Source: JAEUHZ01 sp964552795 (GTDB lineage: Bacteria > Planctomycetota > UBA1135 > GCA-002686595). From it: a DNA stretch of 64,000 nt. The translations under genes and the position numbers were made by a program. The stretch lies in NCBI GenBank assembly GCA_964552795.1, contig CAZKIO010000006.1, positions 71,376 through 135,375 of the forward strand. The letters run 5' to 3'. Shown here piece by piece: positions 55,031 to 64,000 of this stretch. Position 1 is the first letter of the stretch. The number at the start of each line of letters is the position of its first letter. A model generated the notes under the pieces. It made no database searches, had not been told where the DNA came from, and saw only the letters and a program-made list of their open reading frames with translations.

Positions 55031-56644
55031 ATGGCTTCGATCCCGCGCGTTCTGCTCGTCGCCCTGTCGGCCGCGCTCCTCGCGCTGCCGCTCGCCGCGG
55101 ACGTCCTCGTGACCAAGGACGGCCGGCGGCTGGAGGGCAAGGTCGTCTCCGAGACCGCCACGACCGTCCGTTTCCGCACCGGCGCCGGCGAGGTCGAGAT
55201 CGCGCGCGCGGACATCGCGACGCTGGAGCGCGGCAAGACGAAGGACGAGGAGCTCGCCGAGCGCGAGAAGGCGGCCAGGACCGCGGACGACTTCTGCGAG
55301 CTCGGCAAGTGGGCCGATGAGAACCGCATGAAGTCCACGGCGCGGCGGCTGATGAAGCGCGCGCTGGAGCTCGATCCCAGGCACGCGGGCGCGAACACGT
55401 ATTTCGGCAACGTGCTCTACAAGGGCGAGTGGATGACGCCCGAGGAGCGCGACAAGCGCGCGGCCGCCGACCAGGACGCCGAGATGCTCGCGCGCGGGCT
55501 CGTGCGCTGGCAGGACCGCTGGGTCACGCCGGACGAGAAGGCGCACCTGGAGGCGGGCGACGTCCTGATCGAAGGGCAGTGGTTCCCGTTCGCCGTGGCG
55601 CAGCGCAAGAAGGGCCTCGAGGAGTTCGAGGGCCGGTGGCTGCCGCGCCCAGAGGCGCTGGCGCGCACGGACGTGGCCGCGGTCGAGAAGCTGCTCGGGC
55701 TGCGCTTCCACGTGCACCTGGGCGACGACGCGATCCTGGCGGGGCCGATGACGCCGGAGATCCTCGAGGGCGTGTCCGCGGGGCTGGGACGCGGGCGCGC
55801 GTGGTTCGACCGGATGTTCGAATCGAAGCCGGGCCTGGAACTGTTCGGCGGGCGCCTGGCCGAGTTCTACATGTTCGAGGAGAACGACAAGTACACCGGC
55901 AGCGTCGAGCACTTCGCCGGCCTGACGAAGACCGTCTCCGACGGCTGGAGCGACGCGGTCAGGAAGACGCACGGCTTCCTGTGGTGGGATCCGTACCCGC
56001 TGTCGAGCGCGCGGCGCTGGCACCGCGACGAGCAGGACGTCGTCGGCCACTGCTACCACCACTGGGGCCATCTGCTCGTGAACCGCCTGGGTTACGACGG
56101 GCGTCTTCTGCCGCCGTGGTTCGACGAGGGGCTGGCAGCGCTGATGGAGTTCCGCGTCCATGGCCGCAACGACGTGTTCTGCCGCGGCTCACGCAAGGAT
56201 CCGCGCCCGGCCGGGCCCAGCACCGGCGGGCACGTGCCCCCGCCCAAGCCCGGCACCAAGGTGCGCGCCGGTTCGGCGCCCGCGCGCGTGGTCGCGCCCT
56301 TCGATCCCAAGGCCATGAAGGAGGGCGCGTGGCGCGACGCGCTGCGCGCGGGCCTGGCCGACGCGCCGCCCTTCGACAACCTCGCGAGCTTGCAGTTCGA
56401 CGAGTTGGAGACGGCCGACATCGCGGCGTCGATGGGCATCGTCGAGTGGCTGGAGAGCCGCGGTCCGGGCGCGTTGCGCCGCTTCCTCGACGTGCTGCGC
56501 CAGCACGCGCCGCCGCAGCCGCAGCGCGTGCACGGCACGGTGTGGGAGCGCGAGCGCTGCTACGACGCGGCGTTCCAGGCCGCGGCCAAGATGGGCTGGA
56601 AGGAAGCCGACAAGGCCTGGAGGGCATGGATCGAGAGCAAGTAG
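55031..56644 (+). CDS. Secreted protein with TPR-like N-terminus and degenerate zinc-peptidase-like domain
   Basis: 537 aa, no firm family. Signal peptide (LLVALSAALLALPLAAD), then a small beta domain (DVLVTKDGRRLEGKVV, as in planctomycete SLA1-like N-termini), a TPR-like helix pair (ALELDPRHAGAN), and a C-terminal domain with HHWGHLLVNRLG followed by PPWFDEGLAALMEF. In gluzincin peptidases the order is HExxH then WxxEGxA; here the catalytic glutamate is replaced by histidine (HHWGH), so hydrolysis is unlikely unless the mechanism is altered. The stop overlaps the start of the kinase gene by 19 bases, indicating tight coupling with it. Confidence 0.78.
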   Translation: MASIPRVLLVALSAALLALPLAADVLVTKDGRRLEGKVVSETATTVRFRTGAGEVEIARADIATLERGKTKDEELAEREKAARTADDFCELGKWADENRMKSTARRLMKRALELDPRHAGANTYFGNVLYKGEWMTPEERDKRAAADQDAEMLARGLVRWQDRWVTPDEKAHLEAGDVLIEGQWFPFAVAQRKKGLEEFEGRWLPRPEALARTDVAAVEKLLGLRFHVHLGDDAILAGPMTPEILEGVSAGLGRGRAWFDRMFESKPGLELFGGRLAEFYMFEENDKYTGSVEHFAGLTKTVSDGWSDAVRKTHGFLWWDPYPLSSARRWHRDEQDVVGHCYHHWGHLLVNRLGYDGRLLPPWFDEGLAALMEFRVHGRNDVFCRGSRKDPRPAGPSTGGHVPPPKPGTKVRAGSAPARVVAPFDPKAMKEGAWRDALRAGLADAPPFDNLASLQFDELETADIAASMGIVEWLESRGPGALRRFLDVLRQHAPPQPQRVHGTVWERERCYDAAFQAAAKMGWKEADKAWRAWIESK

Positions 56645-59600
56645 ACCGGCGCGAACCGCCCAGCATCCCCGGCTATCGCATCGAGGGCGTGCTGGGGCGC
56701 GGAGCGACGGGCACCGTCTACAAGGCGCGGCAGCTGAGCGTCGACCGGCTCGTCGCTCTCAAGGTGCTGCACCCCGACCTCGTCGGCGCGAAGGGCGCCG
56801 AGACGCGCCTGCAGCGCGAAGCGCGCGCGACGGCGCGCCTCGCGCACCCGCACATCATCTCCGCCTTCGACATGGGCGCGGTCGACGGCGTGTGGTGGTA
56901 CGCGATGGAGCTGGTCGACGGCATGTCGCTGGCCGAGCGCATCCGCGAGAAACCGCTGTCGGAGCGCGAGGCGCTGCGCACGTTCATTCCGCTGGTCGAG
57001 GCGCTGCAGCACGCTTTCGAGCGCGGGATCGTGCACCGCGACATCAAGCCGGCCAACATCCTGGTCGAACGCGGCGGCCGCGCGTTGCTGGTGGACCTGG
57101 GCCTGGCCTTCGCGGGCGACGACCCGCTGGTCACGAAGAGCGGCGCGACGCTGGGGACGCCGCACTACATAAGCCCCGAGCAGGCGCGCGATCCCAGCCA
57201 GGCCGACGCGCAGAGCGACCTGTGGTCGCTGGGCGCGACGATGTACCACGCCGTGTGCGGCCGTCCGCCGTTCGCGGGCGAGAGCGTGGCCGAGATCCTG
57301 TCCGCGGTGCTGTACTCGCCCGTGCCGGATCCCGCGCAGTTCGCGCCGCAGATCGGCAAGGGCTTCGCGCTGATCCTGCGCAAGTGCCTGGCCCGCGACC
57401 GCGCGTTGCGCTACCAGACGCCGGGCGAGCTGCTGCTCGACCTGGAGCGCGTGCGCGAACGGCGCGCGCCGCTCGTGCGCCGCGCGGCGCTCGAGCCGGT
57501 CGCCGGCGGACGCGCGCGCTGGATCCGAGCCGGCACCGTGGCCGCGGCGGGTCTCGCGCTCGTCGTCGCGCTCGTGTGGCTCGTGAACCGCGATGCGGAG
57601 CCGGGCGGCCGCGCCGACGCGGGCCCCGGCGCCGCGGCCGTGCTCGATCCGGTCGATCGCCTGCTGTACGCGGCCGAGGGTCCGGCCAGCGAGCTGGGAT
57701 CCGCGCTGGTGCGCGCGGTGCAGCTCGTGCGCACGCTGCCGCCGGACTCCGAGTCGGCGCTGCGTGCGGCCAATGCCCGCGCGCACCTGGAGGCGCGCCT
57801 CGCCGCGGAGATCCGGCGCTTCCAGATCGGCGCGGAGTCGCGCTTCGAGGCCGCCCTTTCCGGGCGGCGTTTCGACGACGTCGAGGCGCTCGTGACCGAC
57901 GGGCTGCGCCGCGAGTTCCTGGCATCGGTGGGCGGCGCGGCGCTTCCGCCGGACCTCTCCGAGTCGATGCGCGCCTGGACCGACGGCCTCGCGCAGCGCT
58001 TCGCGGCGGCGCGCCGGGCGGCGGAGGAGGAGTACCGCGCGGCACTGCGCGCCGCGTGGGAGACGCGCGTCGAACCGGTGGTGCGCCAGCACCTGGAGGC
58101 GGGCCGCTGGCGCAGCGCGCGCGCGCTGCTCACGACGGAAGTGCGTGCCTGGGCCGAGGATCCGGCGCTCCCGCGCGCGGGGGTGCCCGTGTCCGCGGTG
58201 GAGACGGCGCTGGGGCGACTGCGCGAGCTGTCGCTCGACCCTTTGCGCGCCGACCTCGACCGCCGCTGGGAGGCGCTCGACGCGGACTTGAAGGCGTGGG
58301 TCGCGCGGCGCGCCAGCGAGCTGCGCGGCGCACTGGAGGGCCGGACGCTGTCGGACGCCGCGGCCGTGCTGCGCGCCGAGTGGAACCTCGAGCTGCAGCG
58401 CCGGCAGCTCACGGTGGAGGAGATGCCCGCGGGCCTCCTGCACCTGGGCCACGAGGAACTGGTCAAGGCCGAGCGCGAGCTGTCGGAGCTGGCGCGCGCG
58501 CTCGCCACCGAGGACGCGCGCAAGGGGCTGATCGAGCTGGCCGAGGAAGCGCAGCCGCTATGGCGCACGCGGCGCTACGCCGAGGTAGCGCGCCTGTGGG
58601 AGCAGGCGCTGGCGGACGCCTGGCGTCAACCGGTGCACGACGAGATCGAGCTGCGCGCGCGCGAGGCGCGCATGCTGGCGCACCTCTTGAAGGCTGCGGC
58701 GGACAACGTCGCGCGCCGCGAGGGCGAGCGCATCGAGCTGCGCCTCTCGACGATCGTGCTGGCCGGCAAGATCGTAGCGGGACCCGACCCGCTGGAGCGC
58801 GGCTTCGCGCTCTTGCTCGACTCGGGCAGGACCTACGCGCTCGCGCTGCGCAGCGCTAGCGGCGCGGAGGGCGCCACGGTCGTGTCGCGCGAGGTGCTGG
58901 AGGAGCTCGCGGGACTGGGCGCCGGCGCCGAGGACCGCCTCGCGCGCGCGCTGCTGCGTCTGCGCGAAGGCGAACCGACCGCCGCGCGCGAGGCGCTGAA
59001 CTCGGGCGTGCTGCCGCGCGAGGAGCCGCTGGTCGCGGACGCCGAACGCCGCGTGCGCCAGGCGCTGGAGGCGCGGCGCGACGCGGTCCAGGAGCGTCGC
59101 GCGCTGGCGCAGGAGCGCTATCACCTCGCGCTGCGCGAGGGGCGCGAGGGCCAGGATCCCGAGCGCCTGGGCAAGCGGATCGAGCGCCTCCTGCGCGAGG
59201 ACGCCGAGTTCCTGACGCCGGACGAGGTGCAGGAGCTGCGGCGCCTGCGCGACGAGCGCCTGGCCGAGGCCGCGCCCAAGCCGCCGTCGCTCGACGATCT
59301 CCTGCGGCCGAACGTGCTCGAGCCGCTGGCGGGCGGACGCGTGCGCCTGCGCTACGAATTCGACCGTCCGCGCGCGGGAGGCTTCGACTCGGGCGCGTGG
59401 ATCTCCGACGGGCAGGGCTGGATCGCGCTGCGTTACGCCCTGTCGGACGACGAGGTGCTGGCGCGCATCGGCCCGAACATCGTGCTGCGCGAGCCCGTGC
59501 AGGTGCAGAACGACCCGATCGACCTGCGGCTGCGGTTCCAGCACCGCCCCGACGCGCCGCCGGAGCTGCTGCTCGTGTCGTGCGCGGGCTTCCACGTGGT

Positions 59601-59910
59601 CCTCGTCGGCTCCAGCGGCGGGCGCAGCGCGCGCTGCCTGGTCGACACCGGCGATCCCGCGCAGGTCGTCGCGCGCGCGCGCAAGGGCGAGGGGCGCGAC
59701 GTCAGCGGCCCGGGACCTGGTCAGGCCTTCGAACTGCGCGTGACGGTGTCGCGCGCGCGCGGCGTGGCCACGATCGAGATCGACGGCCGCCGGCCCTTCG
59801 ACGTGCAGCGCCCCGCGCCGCGCGGCGACATGGGCGACCGGCTGATCGCGGTCCGCAGCTTCGAGCCGGTGCGCCTCCTGGCCGCGACGATCGAGGTCGC
59901 GGCCCGCTGA
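56626..59910 (+). CDS. Transmembrane Ser/Thr protein kinase
   Basis: 1094 aa. Hanks-type kinase domain at about 17-285: GRGATGTVYKARQ (glycine loop), VALKVLH (K46), HRDIKPANI (catalytic loop), VDLGLAF (DLG in place of DFG), GTPHYISPEQA and DLWSLGATMYHAVCGRPPF. A membrane segment follows near 304-321 (GTVAAAGLALVVALVWLV), then about 770 residues outside, mostly charged helical repeats and a final beta-rich domain (VRLRYEFDRPRAGGF, PVQVQNDPIDLRLRF). Start ATG 56626 lies inside the end of the preceding gene. DLG is found in other bacterial kinases and is compatible with activity. It may phosphorylate the FHA activator. A GCCGGA/TCCGGC repeat follows the stop. Confidence 0.92.
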   Translation: MDREQVDRREPPSIPGYRIEGVLGRGATGTVYKARQLSVDRLVALKVLHPDLVGAKGAETRLQREARATARLAHPHIISAFDMGAVDGVWWYAMELVDGMSLAERIREKPLSEREALRTFIPLVEALQHAFERGIVHRDIKPANILVERGGRALLVDLGLAFAGDDPLVTKSGATLGTPHYISPEQARDPSQADAQSDLWSLGATMYHAVCGRPPFAGESVAEILSAVLYSPVPDPAQFAPQIGKGFALILRKCLARDRALRYQTPGELLLDLERVRERRAPLVRRAALEPVAGGRARWIRAGTVAAAGLALVVALVWLVNRDAEPGGRADAGPGAAAVLDPVDRLLYAAEGPASELGSALVRAVQLVRTLPPDSESALRAANARAHLEARLAAEIRRFQIGAESRFEAALSGRRFDDVEALVTDGLRREFLASVGGAALPPDLSESMRAWTDGLAQRFAAARRAAEEEYRAALRAAWETRVEPVVRQHLEAGRWRSARALLTTEVRAWAEDPALPRAGVPVSAVETALGRLRELSLDPLRADLDRRWEALDADLKAWVARRASELRGALEGRTLSDAAAVLRAEWNLELQRRQLTVEEMPAGLLHLGHEELVKAERELSELARALATEDARKGLIELAEEAQPLWRTRRYAEVARLWEQALADAWRQPVHDEIELRAREARMLAHLLKAAADNVARREGERIELRLSTIVLAGKIVAGPDPLERGFALLLDSGRTYALALRSASGAEGATVVSREVLEELAGLGAGAEDRLARALLRLREGEPTAAREALNSGVLPREEPLVADAERRVRQALEARRDAVQERRALAQERYHLALREGREGQDPERLGKRIERLLREDAEFLTPDEVQELRRLRDERLAEAAPKPPSLDDLLRPNVLEPLAGGRVRLRYEFDRPRAGGFDSGAWISDGQGWIALRYALSDDEVLARIGPNIVLREPVQVQNDPIDLRLRFQHRPDAPPELLLVSCAGFHVVLVGSSGGRSARCLVDTGDPAQVVARARKGEGRDVSGPGPGQAFELRVTVSRARGVATIEIDGRRPFDVQRPAPRGDMGDRLIAVRSFEPVRLLAATIEVAAR

Positions 59911-59956
59911 GGGCCGGAGTTCCGCAATCCCTGGCGCGGTGTTCCGGCATACGGCG

Positions 59957-60562
59957 TCACTCGCCGAACGCGAAGCGGCGCGCGACCAGGCGCGCGTCGT
60001 CGAGGCGCGCGGCGTCCAACAGGTCGCCGACCGCGTCCAGCACCTCCAGGACCTCGTCGGGCCGCGCGCCGCAGCGCACTGCGCCGCGCGCGTGGCTCGC
60101 GAGCTGGCGTTCCTGGCCCAGGGCGGCCAGCGCGGCGCACGCCAGCAGCTCGCGCCGGTCCGCGCTGAGCCCCGCGCGCGCCAGCACGCGGCCGTAGGCG
60201 TGCTGCAGGATCCATGCGGCGAACAAGGGGTCGTGCTGCTCCAGCATCGCGCGCACCGTCGCGGAGCCGTCGCCGTAGATGCGCTCGAACAGCGCGGCGC
60301 CCGCGGCGTCCGCGGCCGGATCCGTCGCCGTCTCGTCCGGCTCGCGCGCGCCCAGGCCTCCGCACGACGCCAGCACGCCGTAGGCCTCGACGCCGCGCGG
60401 AAAGCCGGCGAACACGTGCACCATCAACACGGCTTCGCGCCAGCGGCGGTCGGGTTCGCCCGCGGGTGCGGCGCGCCGCAACGCGCGCACCTCGTCCCAG
60501 CGGCCCAGCACGCAGGCCGCGAACACGCGGACGAGGCGTCGGTCGGCGTCGCTGAGGCTCAC
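59957..60562 (-). CDS. Carboxymuconolactone decarboxylase (AhpD-like) family protein
   Basis: 201 aa, all-helical. The characteristic segment is RRELLACAALAALGQERQLASHARGAVRCGARPDEVLEVL, matching the CMD fold, here with Cys residues but not in the CxxC arrangement that gives AhpD its redox activity. The N-terminal half (ALFERIYGDG, FAAWILQHAYG) fits gamma-carboxymuconolactone decarboxylase. A reaction cannot be assigned. GTG 60562 overlaps the psd stop. Third gene in the psd operon. Confidence 0.8.
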   Translation of the reverse strand: MSLSDADRRLVRVFAACVLGRWDEVRALRRAAPAGEPDRRWREAVLMVHVFAGFPRGVEAYGVLASCGGLGAREPDETATDPAADAAGAALFERIYGDGSATVRAMLEQHDPLFAAWILQHAYGRVLARAGLSADRRELLACAALAALGQERQLASHARGAVRCGARPDEVLEVLDAVGDLLDAARLDDARLVARRFAFGE

Positions 60563-61362
60563 GGGCGCGGTCCCAGATGCCCGATGCGCGTTCCCAGGCG
60601 CACGCCCTGGCCGGGCGCGAGCCCGCCCGCGGGCGAGGCGACGCCGCGCGGCGCGACCAGCACGATCGTCGAGCCCATCTCGAAGCGCGCGAGCTCGCCG
60701 CCGCGCTCGAAGCGGCTCCCCGGCCGCACGGGCTCGGCCGCGTACGTCGGGGGCACGCCCACGACGCGGATGCGCCCGACGTTCAGCGCGCCCACGAGGA
60801 CCAGCAGGAACGTGCCGTGCTCCGACTCCAGGCGCAGGACCGCGCGCTCGTTCACGTCGAGGACGCGGCGCCGGTCCAGCACCTTGGGCGCGACCGAGAA
60901 GCGCTCGCCGTCGATCCATCTCGCGGCCGTCAGCGTGGCCCCGACCGGCGCGTGGATGCGGTGGTAATCGCGCGGCGAGAGGTAGATCGTCCAGGCCGTT
61001 CCGCCCGCGAGGTCCAGGTCGTCGCCCAGCCCTCCGGTCAGCTCGCGCACCGCGTACGGCCGGCCCTTGGCCTGCAGGATCGTGCCGTTCTCGATGGGAC
61101 ACACCGTCTGCACGGTGCCGTCGACCGGCGACAGGAGCGCGCGCGGATCGGGGTCGAGCGGCCGCGCGCCGTTCTTCAGTTCGCGGACGAAGAACGCGCC
61201 CAGGCTGGGAAACTCAGCGAGCGGGAGCCGCACCTCCCCGAGGTCGGCTCCCGTGAAGCGCGCATACCCCCGGTAGAGCGGTGCGCGCAGGAATCGGGGC
61301 ACGCGCCGGTCCGCTGTCCAGCCCACGAGCCGGGACAGCCCCCGGCGCAGCGCGCGCGTCAT
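60559..61362 (-). CDS. psd: Phosphatidylserine decarboxylase proenzyme
   Basis: 267 aa. Makes phosphatidylethanolamine from phosphatidylserine at the inner membrane. Motifs: FFVRELKNGARPLD, SPVDGTV, YHRIHAPVGATL, NERAVL, and the autocleavage site near the C-terminus in FEMGSTIVLVAP, where the serine of G-S-T becomes the pyruvoyl group. ATG 61362 overlaps the stop of the upstream coiled-coil gene (ATGA), and its own stop overlaps the CMD gene (GTGA). Length and motifs match short bacterial Psd. Confidence 0.93.
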   Translation of the reverse strand: MTRALRRGLSRLVGWTADRRVPRFLRAPLYRGYARFTGADLGEVRLPLAEFPSLGAFFVRELKNGARPLDPDPRALLSPVDGTVQTVCPIENGTILQAKGRPYAVRELTGGLGDDLDLAGGTAWTIYLSPRDYHRIHAPVGATLTAARWIDGERFSVAPKVLDRRRVLDVNERAVLRLESEHGTFLLVLVGALNVGRIRVVGVPPTYAAEPVRPGSRFERGGELARFEMGSTIVLVAPRGVASPAGGLAPGQGVRLGTRIGHLGPRP

Positions 61363-62141
61363 CCGCCGCCCTGCCCTCCGCCGCCGCCCTGGCCGCCGCC
61401 GCCGCGGTTGCCGCGGCGCGCGTTGCCGCCCTGGTCGCCGGGGCCGCGGTCGGGGCCGCCGCCCCAGCCGCGCATGCGCTCGGCGTCGTTGTCCGACATC
61501 TGCTTGCCGATGTCGGGACCGAACAAGCGGATCAATTCGCCTTCCCGCCACGCGCGCGCGTCCTCGAAGGTCTTGCGCATCTCGTCGCGGTCCATGTTCA
61601 TCATGCCGCCGTCGCGGAACTGGCGGCGGAACTCCTCCATGCGCGCGGCCTCGACGGCGTAGAACTCCGCCAGCGCGCGCTCCTGCGAGGCGTTGAGGCC
61701 GTAGCGGTCGGCCGCGCGCTCGGCGCGCGCCAGGCGCTGCTGCTCCTCGCGCTGGCGGCGCTCCTCCTCGCGCTTGCGTTCCTCGGCCGCCTTCTCGTCG
61801 GCGATCACCTTGGCAATGGCGTCGTTGAGGTTCGCGACCTGCGTGGCGCTGACCTTCACGGCCGGATCGATCGCGGCGGCGGCGACGGGCGCGGCCGGCT
61901 CGCGGTGCATCGATGCGCGCATCTCCGTCAGGCGCACCGAGAGGTCGGCGACCTCCTGCGTGAGGGCGTCGAGCCGCTGCTGGACCTCCTTGGGCAGCGC
62001 GGCGGCCGGCGCGGCGACGACCGCGGGAGCGTTGGTGATCCCCTGCGGATGCACCTGCGGCGCGCCCGCGAAGAGGGCGGAACCGGCGGCTCCGGCCGCG
62101 GCGGCGGCGATCAGGCAGGCGACGACGAGGAGGATCTTCAT
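61359..62141 (-). CDS. Exported coiled-coil protein with glycine-rich tail
   Basis: 260 aa. Signal-like N-terminus (MKILLVVACLIAAAAAGAAGSALFAGAP), a helical middle with two coiled-coil stretches (LPKEVQQRLDALTQEVADLSVRL and EKAAEERKREEERRQREEQQ) and a C-terminus of Gly/Arg/Gln repeats (about 220-260). No known domain. It could be a periplasmic scaffold or sensor; the position before psd suggests a role in membrane maintenance, which is only inference. A minus-strand TAGACT at 62185-62190 may be the -10. Confidence 0.72.
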   Translation of the reverse strand: MKILLVVACLIAAAAAGAAGSALFAGAPQVHPQGITNAPAVVAAPAAALPKEVQQRLDALTQEVADLSVRLTEMRASMHREPAAPVAAAAIDPAVKVSATQVANLNDAIAKVIADEKAAEERKREEERRQREEQQRLARAERAADRYGLNASQERALAEFYAVEAARMEEFRRQFRDGGMMNMDRDEMRKTFEDARAWREGELIRLFGPDIGKQMSDNDAERMRGWGGGPDRGPGDQGGNARRGNRGGGGQGGGGGQGGG

Positions 62142-62184
62142 GGGCTCTTCTGCATCCGGAGCGTCGGCTCCGGTCCGATGAGGC

Positions 62185-62190
62185 AGTCTA
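62185..62190 (-). promoter_or_regulatory. -10-like hexamer TAGACT for the psd operon
   Basis: TAGACT on the minus strand, 43 bases upstream of the ATG at 62141; identical to the hexamer before the selenoprotein gene. Confidence 0.35.
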
Positions 62191-62273
62191 GGGACCGGGT
62201 CGGCGCCTGGCACGCCCCGCCCGGGTTCTGGAACCGGCCCCCGCGGGCCTGCATCCTGGAGGGGATGAACCGC

Positions 62274-62278
62274 GGAGG
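62274..62278 (+). promoter_or_regulatory. Ribosome binding site GGAGG deciding a TTG start
   Basis: GGAGG, 6 bases before TTG 62285, which is the only start codon that fits the frame. A nearby ATG at 62265 lies in another frame and stops after 11 codons. Confidence 0.55.
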
Positions 62279-62284
62279 CCGGGG

Positions 62285-62737
62285 TTGGTTCCTGACCTGA
62301 CCGCCCGGGATCTCGCCGCGGCCCTGGCTGCCATGCGATTCCGGGTGGAGGCCGGGGATTTCGCCCTGCTGGGCTTTCCCGAGCCGCCCGGGCCCGAGGA
62401 CCTCGCGACGCTCGGGGCGGGCCCCGGACAGATCGTCCGCGAGGGCGGCGAGACCACGCTCCTGCTGCCGGCGGCGCGCCTCGTCGCGGTCCTCGCGCGC
62501 CACCCCGGTGCGCGCGTCGAGCGCGACCTCGCCTGGATCCGCTTCGAGGCCGACATGGGCTGGGAGGTCGTCGGCTTCCTGGCGCGCGTGACGGGCGTGC
62601 TCGCCGCCGCCGGCGTGCCGCTGGGCGCCGTGTGCGGCTTCAGCCGCGATCACCTGTTCGTGGCGCGCCCGCACCTCGAGCAGGCGCGGGTGGCCCTCGC
62701 CACCCTGTTCCCCGAAGCGCCGTCCGCGGCGGACTGA
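62285..62737 (+). CDS. ACT-domain protein
   Basis: 150 aa. Two ACT-like repeats of the short type that bind amino acids: DFALLGFPEPP and GQIVREGGETTLLLPAARL in the first, WIRFEADMGWEVVGFLARVTGVLAAAGVPLGAVCGFSRDHLFV in the second, ending in an AxxxL helix. These small proteins often act as amino-acid-dependent regulators. TTG 62285 with GGAGG upstream is the start. It lies 3 bases before the acyl-CoA dehydrogenase gene and is probably in one operon with it, which suggests control of amino acid or fatty acid catabolism. Confidence 0.75.
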   Translation: MVPDLTARDLAAALAAMRFRVEAGDFALLGFPEPPGPEDLATLGAGPGQIVREGGETTLLLPAARLVAVLARHPGARVERDLAWIRFEADMGWEVVGFLARVTGVLAAAGVPLGAVCGFSRDHLFVARPHLEQARVALATLFPEAPSAAD

Positions 62738-62740
62738 ACG

Positions 62741-63889
<1,149 letters not shown>

Positions 63890-63914
63890 GCCGCGCCGAT
63901 CCGGTCCTCGGAAC

Positions 63915-64000
63915 CTAGGGCCGTCCCGTGGCGAACAGGTCGAGATCGCCCTCCAGCACGCGGCTGAGGCGGCCGGTCACGGTGCCGGTGCGGCGGTCGC
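63915..64000 (-). CDS. C-terminus of an unidentified protein (partial)
   Basis: Twenty-seven codons end at a TAG (63915-63917), reading DRRTGTVTGRLSRVLEGDLDL then FATGRP. The translation looks natural and the frame is open to the window edge, but the family cannot be told. It converges with the acyl-CoA dehydrogenase, 25 bases away. Confidence 0.4.
   Translation of the reverse strand, partial: DRRTGTVTGRLSRVLEGDLDLFATGRP

Noticed and set aside
62265..62300. ATG-started 11-codon ORF before the ACT-domain gene as a leader peptide
   Set aside because: It overlaps the TTG start region and shows no regulatory residues or attenuator hairpin.

Overview
The window is about 70% G+C, densely packed DNA from a Gram-negative bacterium, most likely a member of the Planctomycetota. 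The case rests on content: a full set of lipid A and heptose genes, two secreted proteins that share a C-terminal module I associate with uncultured planctomycete lineages, a tiny omega-like RNA polymerase subunit, a large receptor-type Ser/Thr kinase, and many lipoproteins and exported proteases. Lineage is an inference; no rRNA or tRNA gene is visible. Neighbouring genes very often overlap by 4 bases (ATGA or GTGA), so operon limits are easy to read.

Layout. 1-2062 (-): start of an unidentified membrane protein and an M28 peptidase. 2113-9655 (+): a HAD/P-loop fusion, omega subunit, RtcB RNA ligase, then lipid A and heptose genes (lpxK, lpxL-type acyltransferase, hldD, hldE). 9656-14254: an island of clearly lower G+C with four exported or membrane proteins, led by a 14-cysteine small protein. 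14255-22827: two S9 peptidases, a thioredoxin-like protein with an in-frame TGA at its catalytic cysteine (probable selenoprotein, 16660-17634), and an M16 peptidase lipoprotein. 22913-27271: an acetyltransferase-deacetylase fusion, an ATP-grasp enzyme, a zinc-ribbon/pseudopilin-like protein and a secreted protein. 27272-28305: a gene-poor stretch with a frameshifted VOC (glyoxalase-like) pseudogene. 28306-32335 (+): radical SAM protein, split heptose kinase and adenylyltransferase, TauE/SafE permease. 32488-34172: two convergent secreted proteins with two strong hairpins between them. 34383-36982 (-): two glutamate dehydrogenase paralogues, one lacking key lysines. 37174-40742 (+): LPS core kinase, two heptosyltransferases, a methyltransferase. 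40864-44293 (+): secreted zinc metalloprotease and enoyl-CoA hydratase. 44300-52464 (-): a six-gene surface-glycan operon. 52811-59910 (+): FHA-GAF-AAA+ sigma-54 activator, secreted protein, Ser/Thr kinase. 59957-62141 (-): psd operon. 62285-63889 (+): ACT-domain protein and acyl-CoA dehydrogenase, then the tail of a minus-strand gene.

How it fits together. Much of the window builds the outer envelope: lipid A phosphorylation and acylation, ADP-heptose synthesis (one fused and one split version), heptose transfer and core phosphorylation, a separate glycan operon, and phosphatidylethanolamine synthesis. Exported peptidases and secreted proteins dominate the rest. The strongest candidates for new biology are the WUGPCK thioredoxin-like selenoprotein, the low-G+C four-gene exported island, the catalytic/non-catalytic glutamate dehydrogenase pair, and the acetyltransferase-deacetylase fusion. 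Promoter-like TAnnnT hexamers recur only 6-9 bases upstream of several start codons, which suggests leaderless mRNAs.
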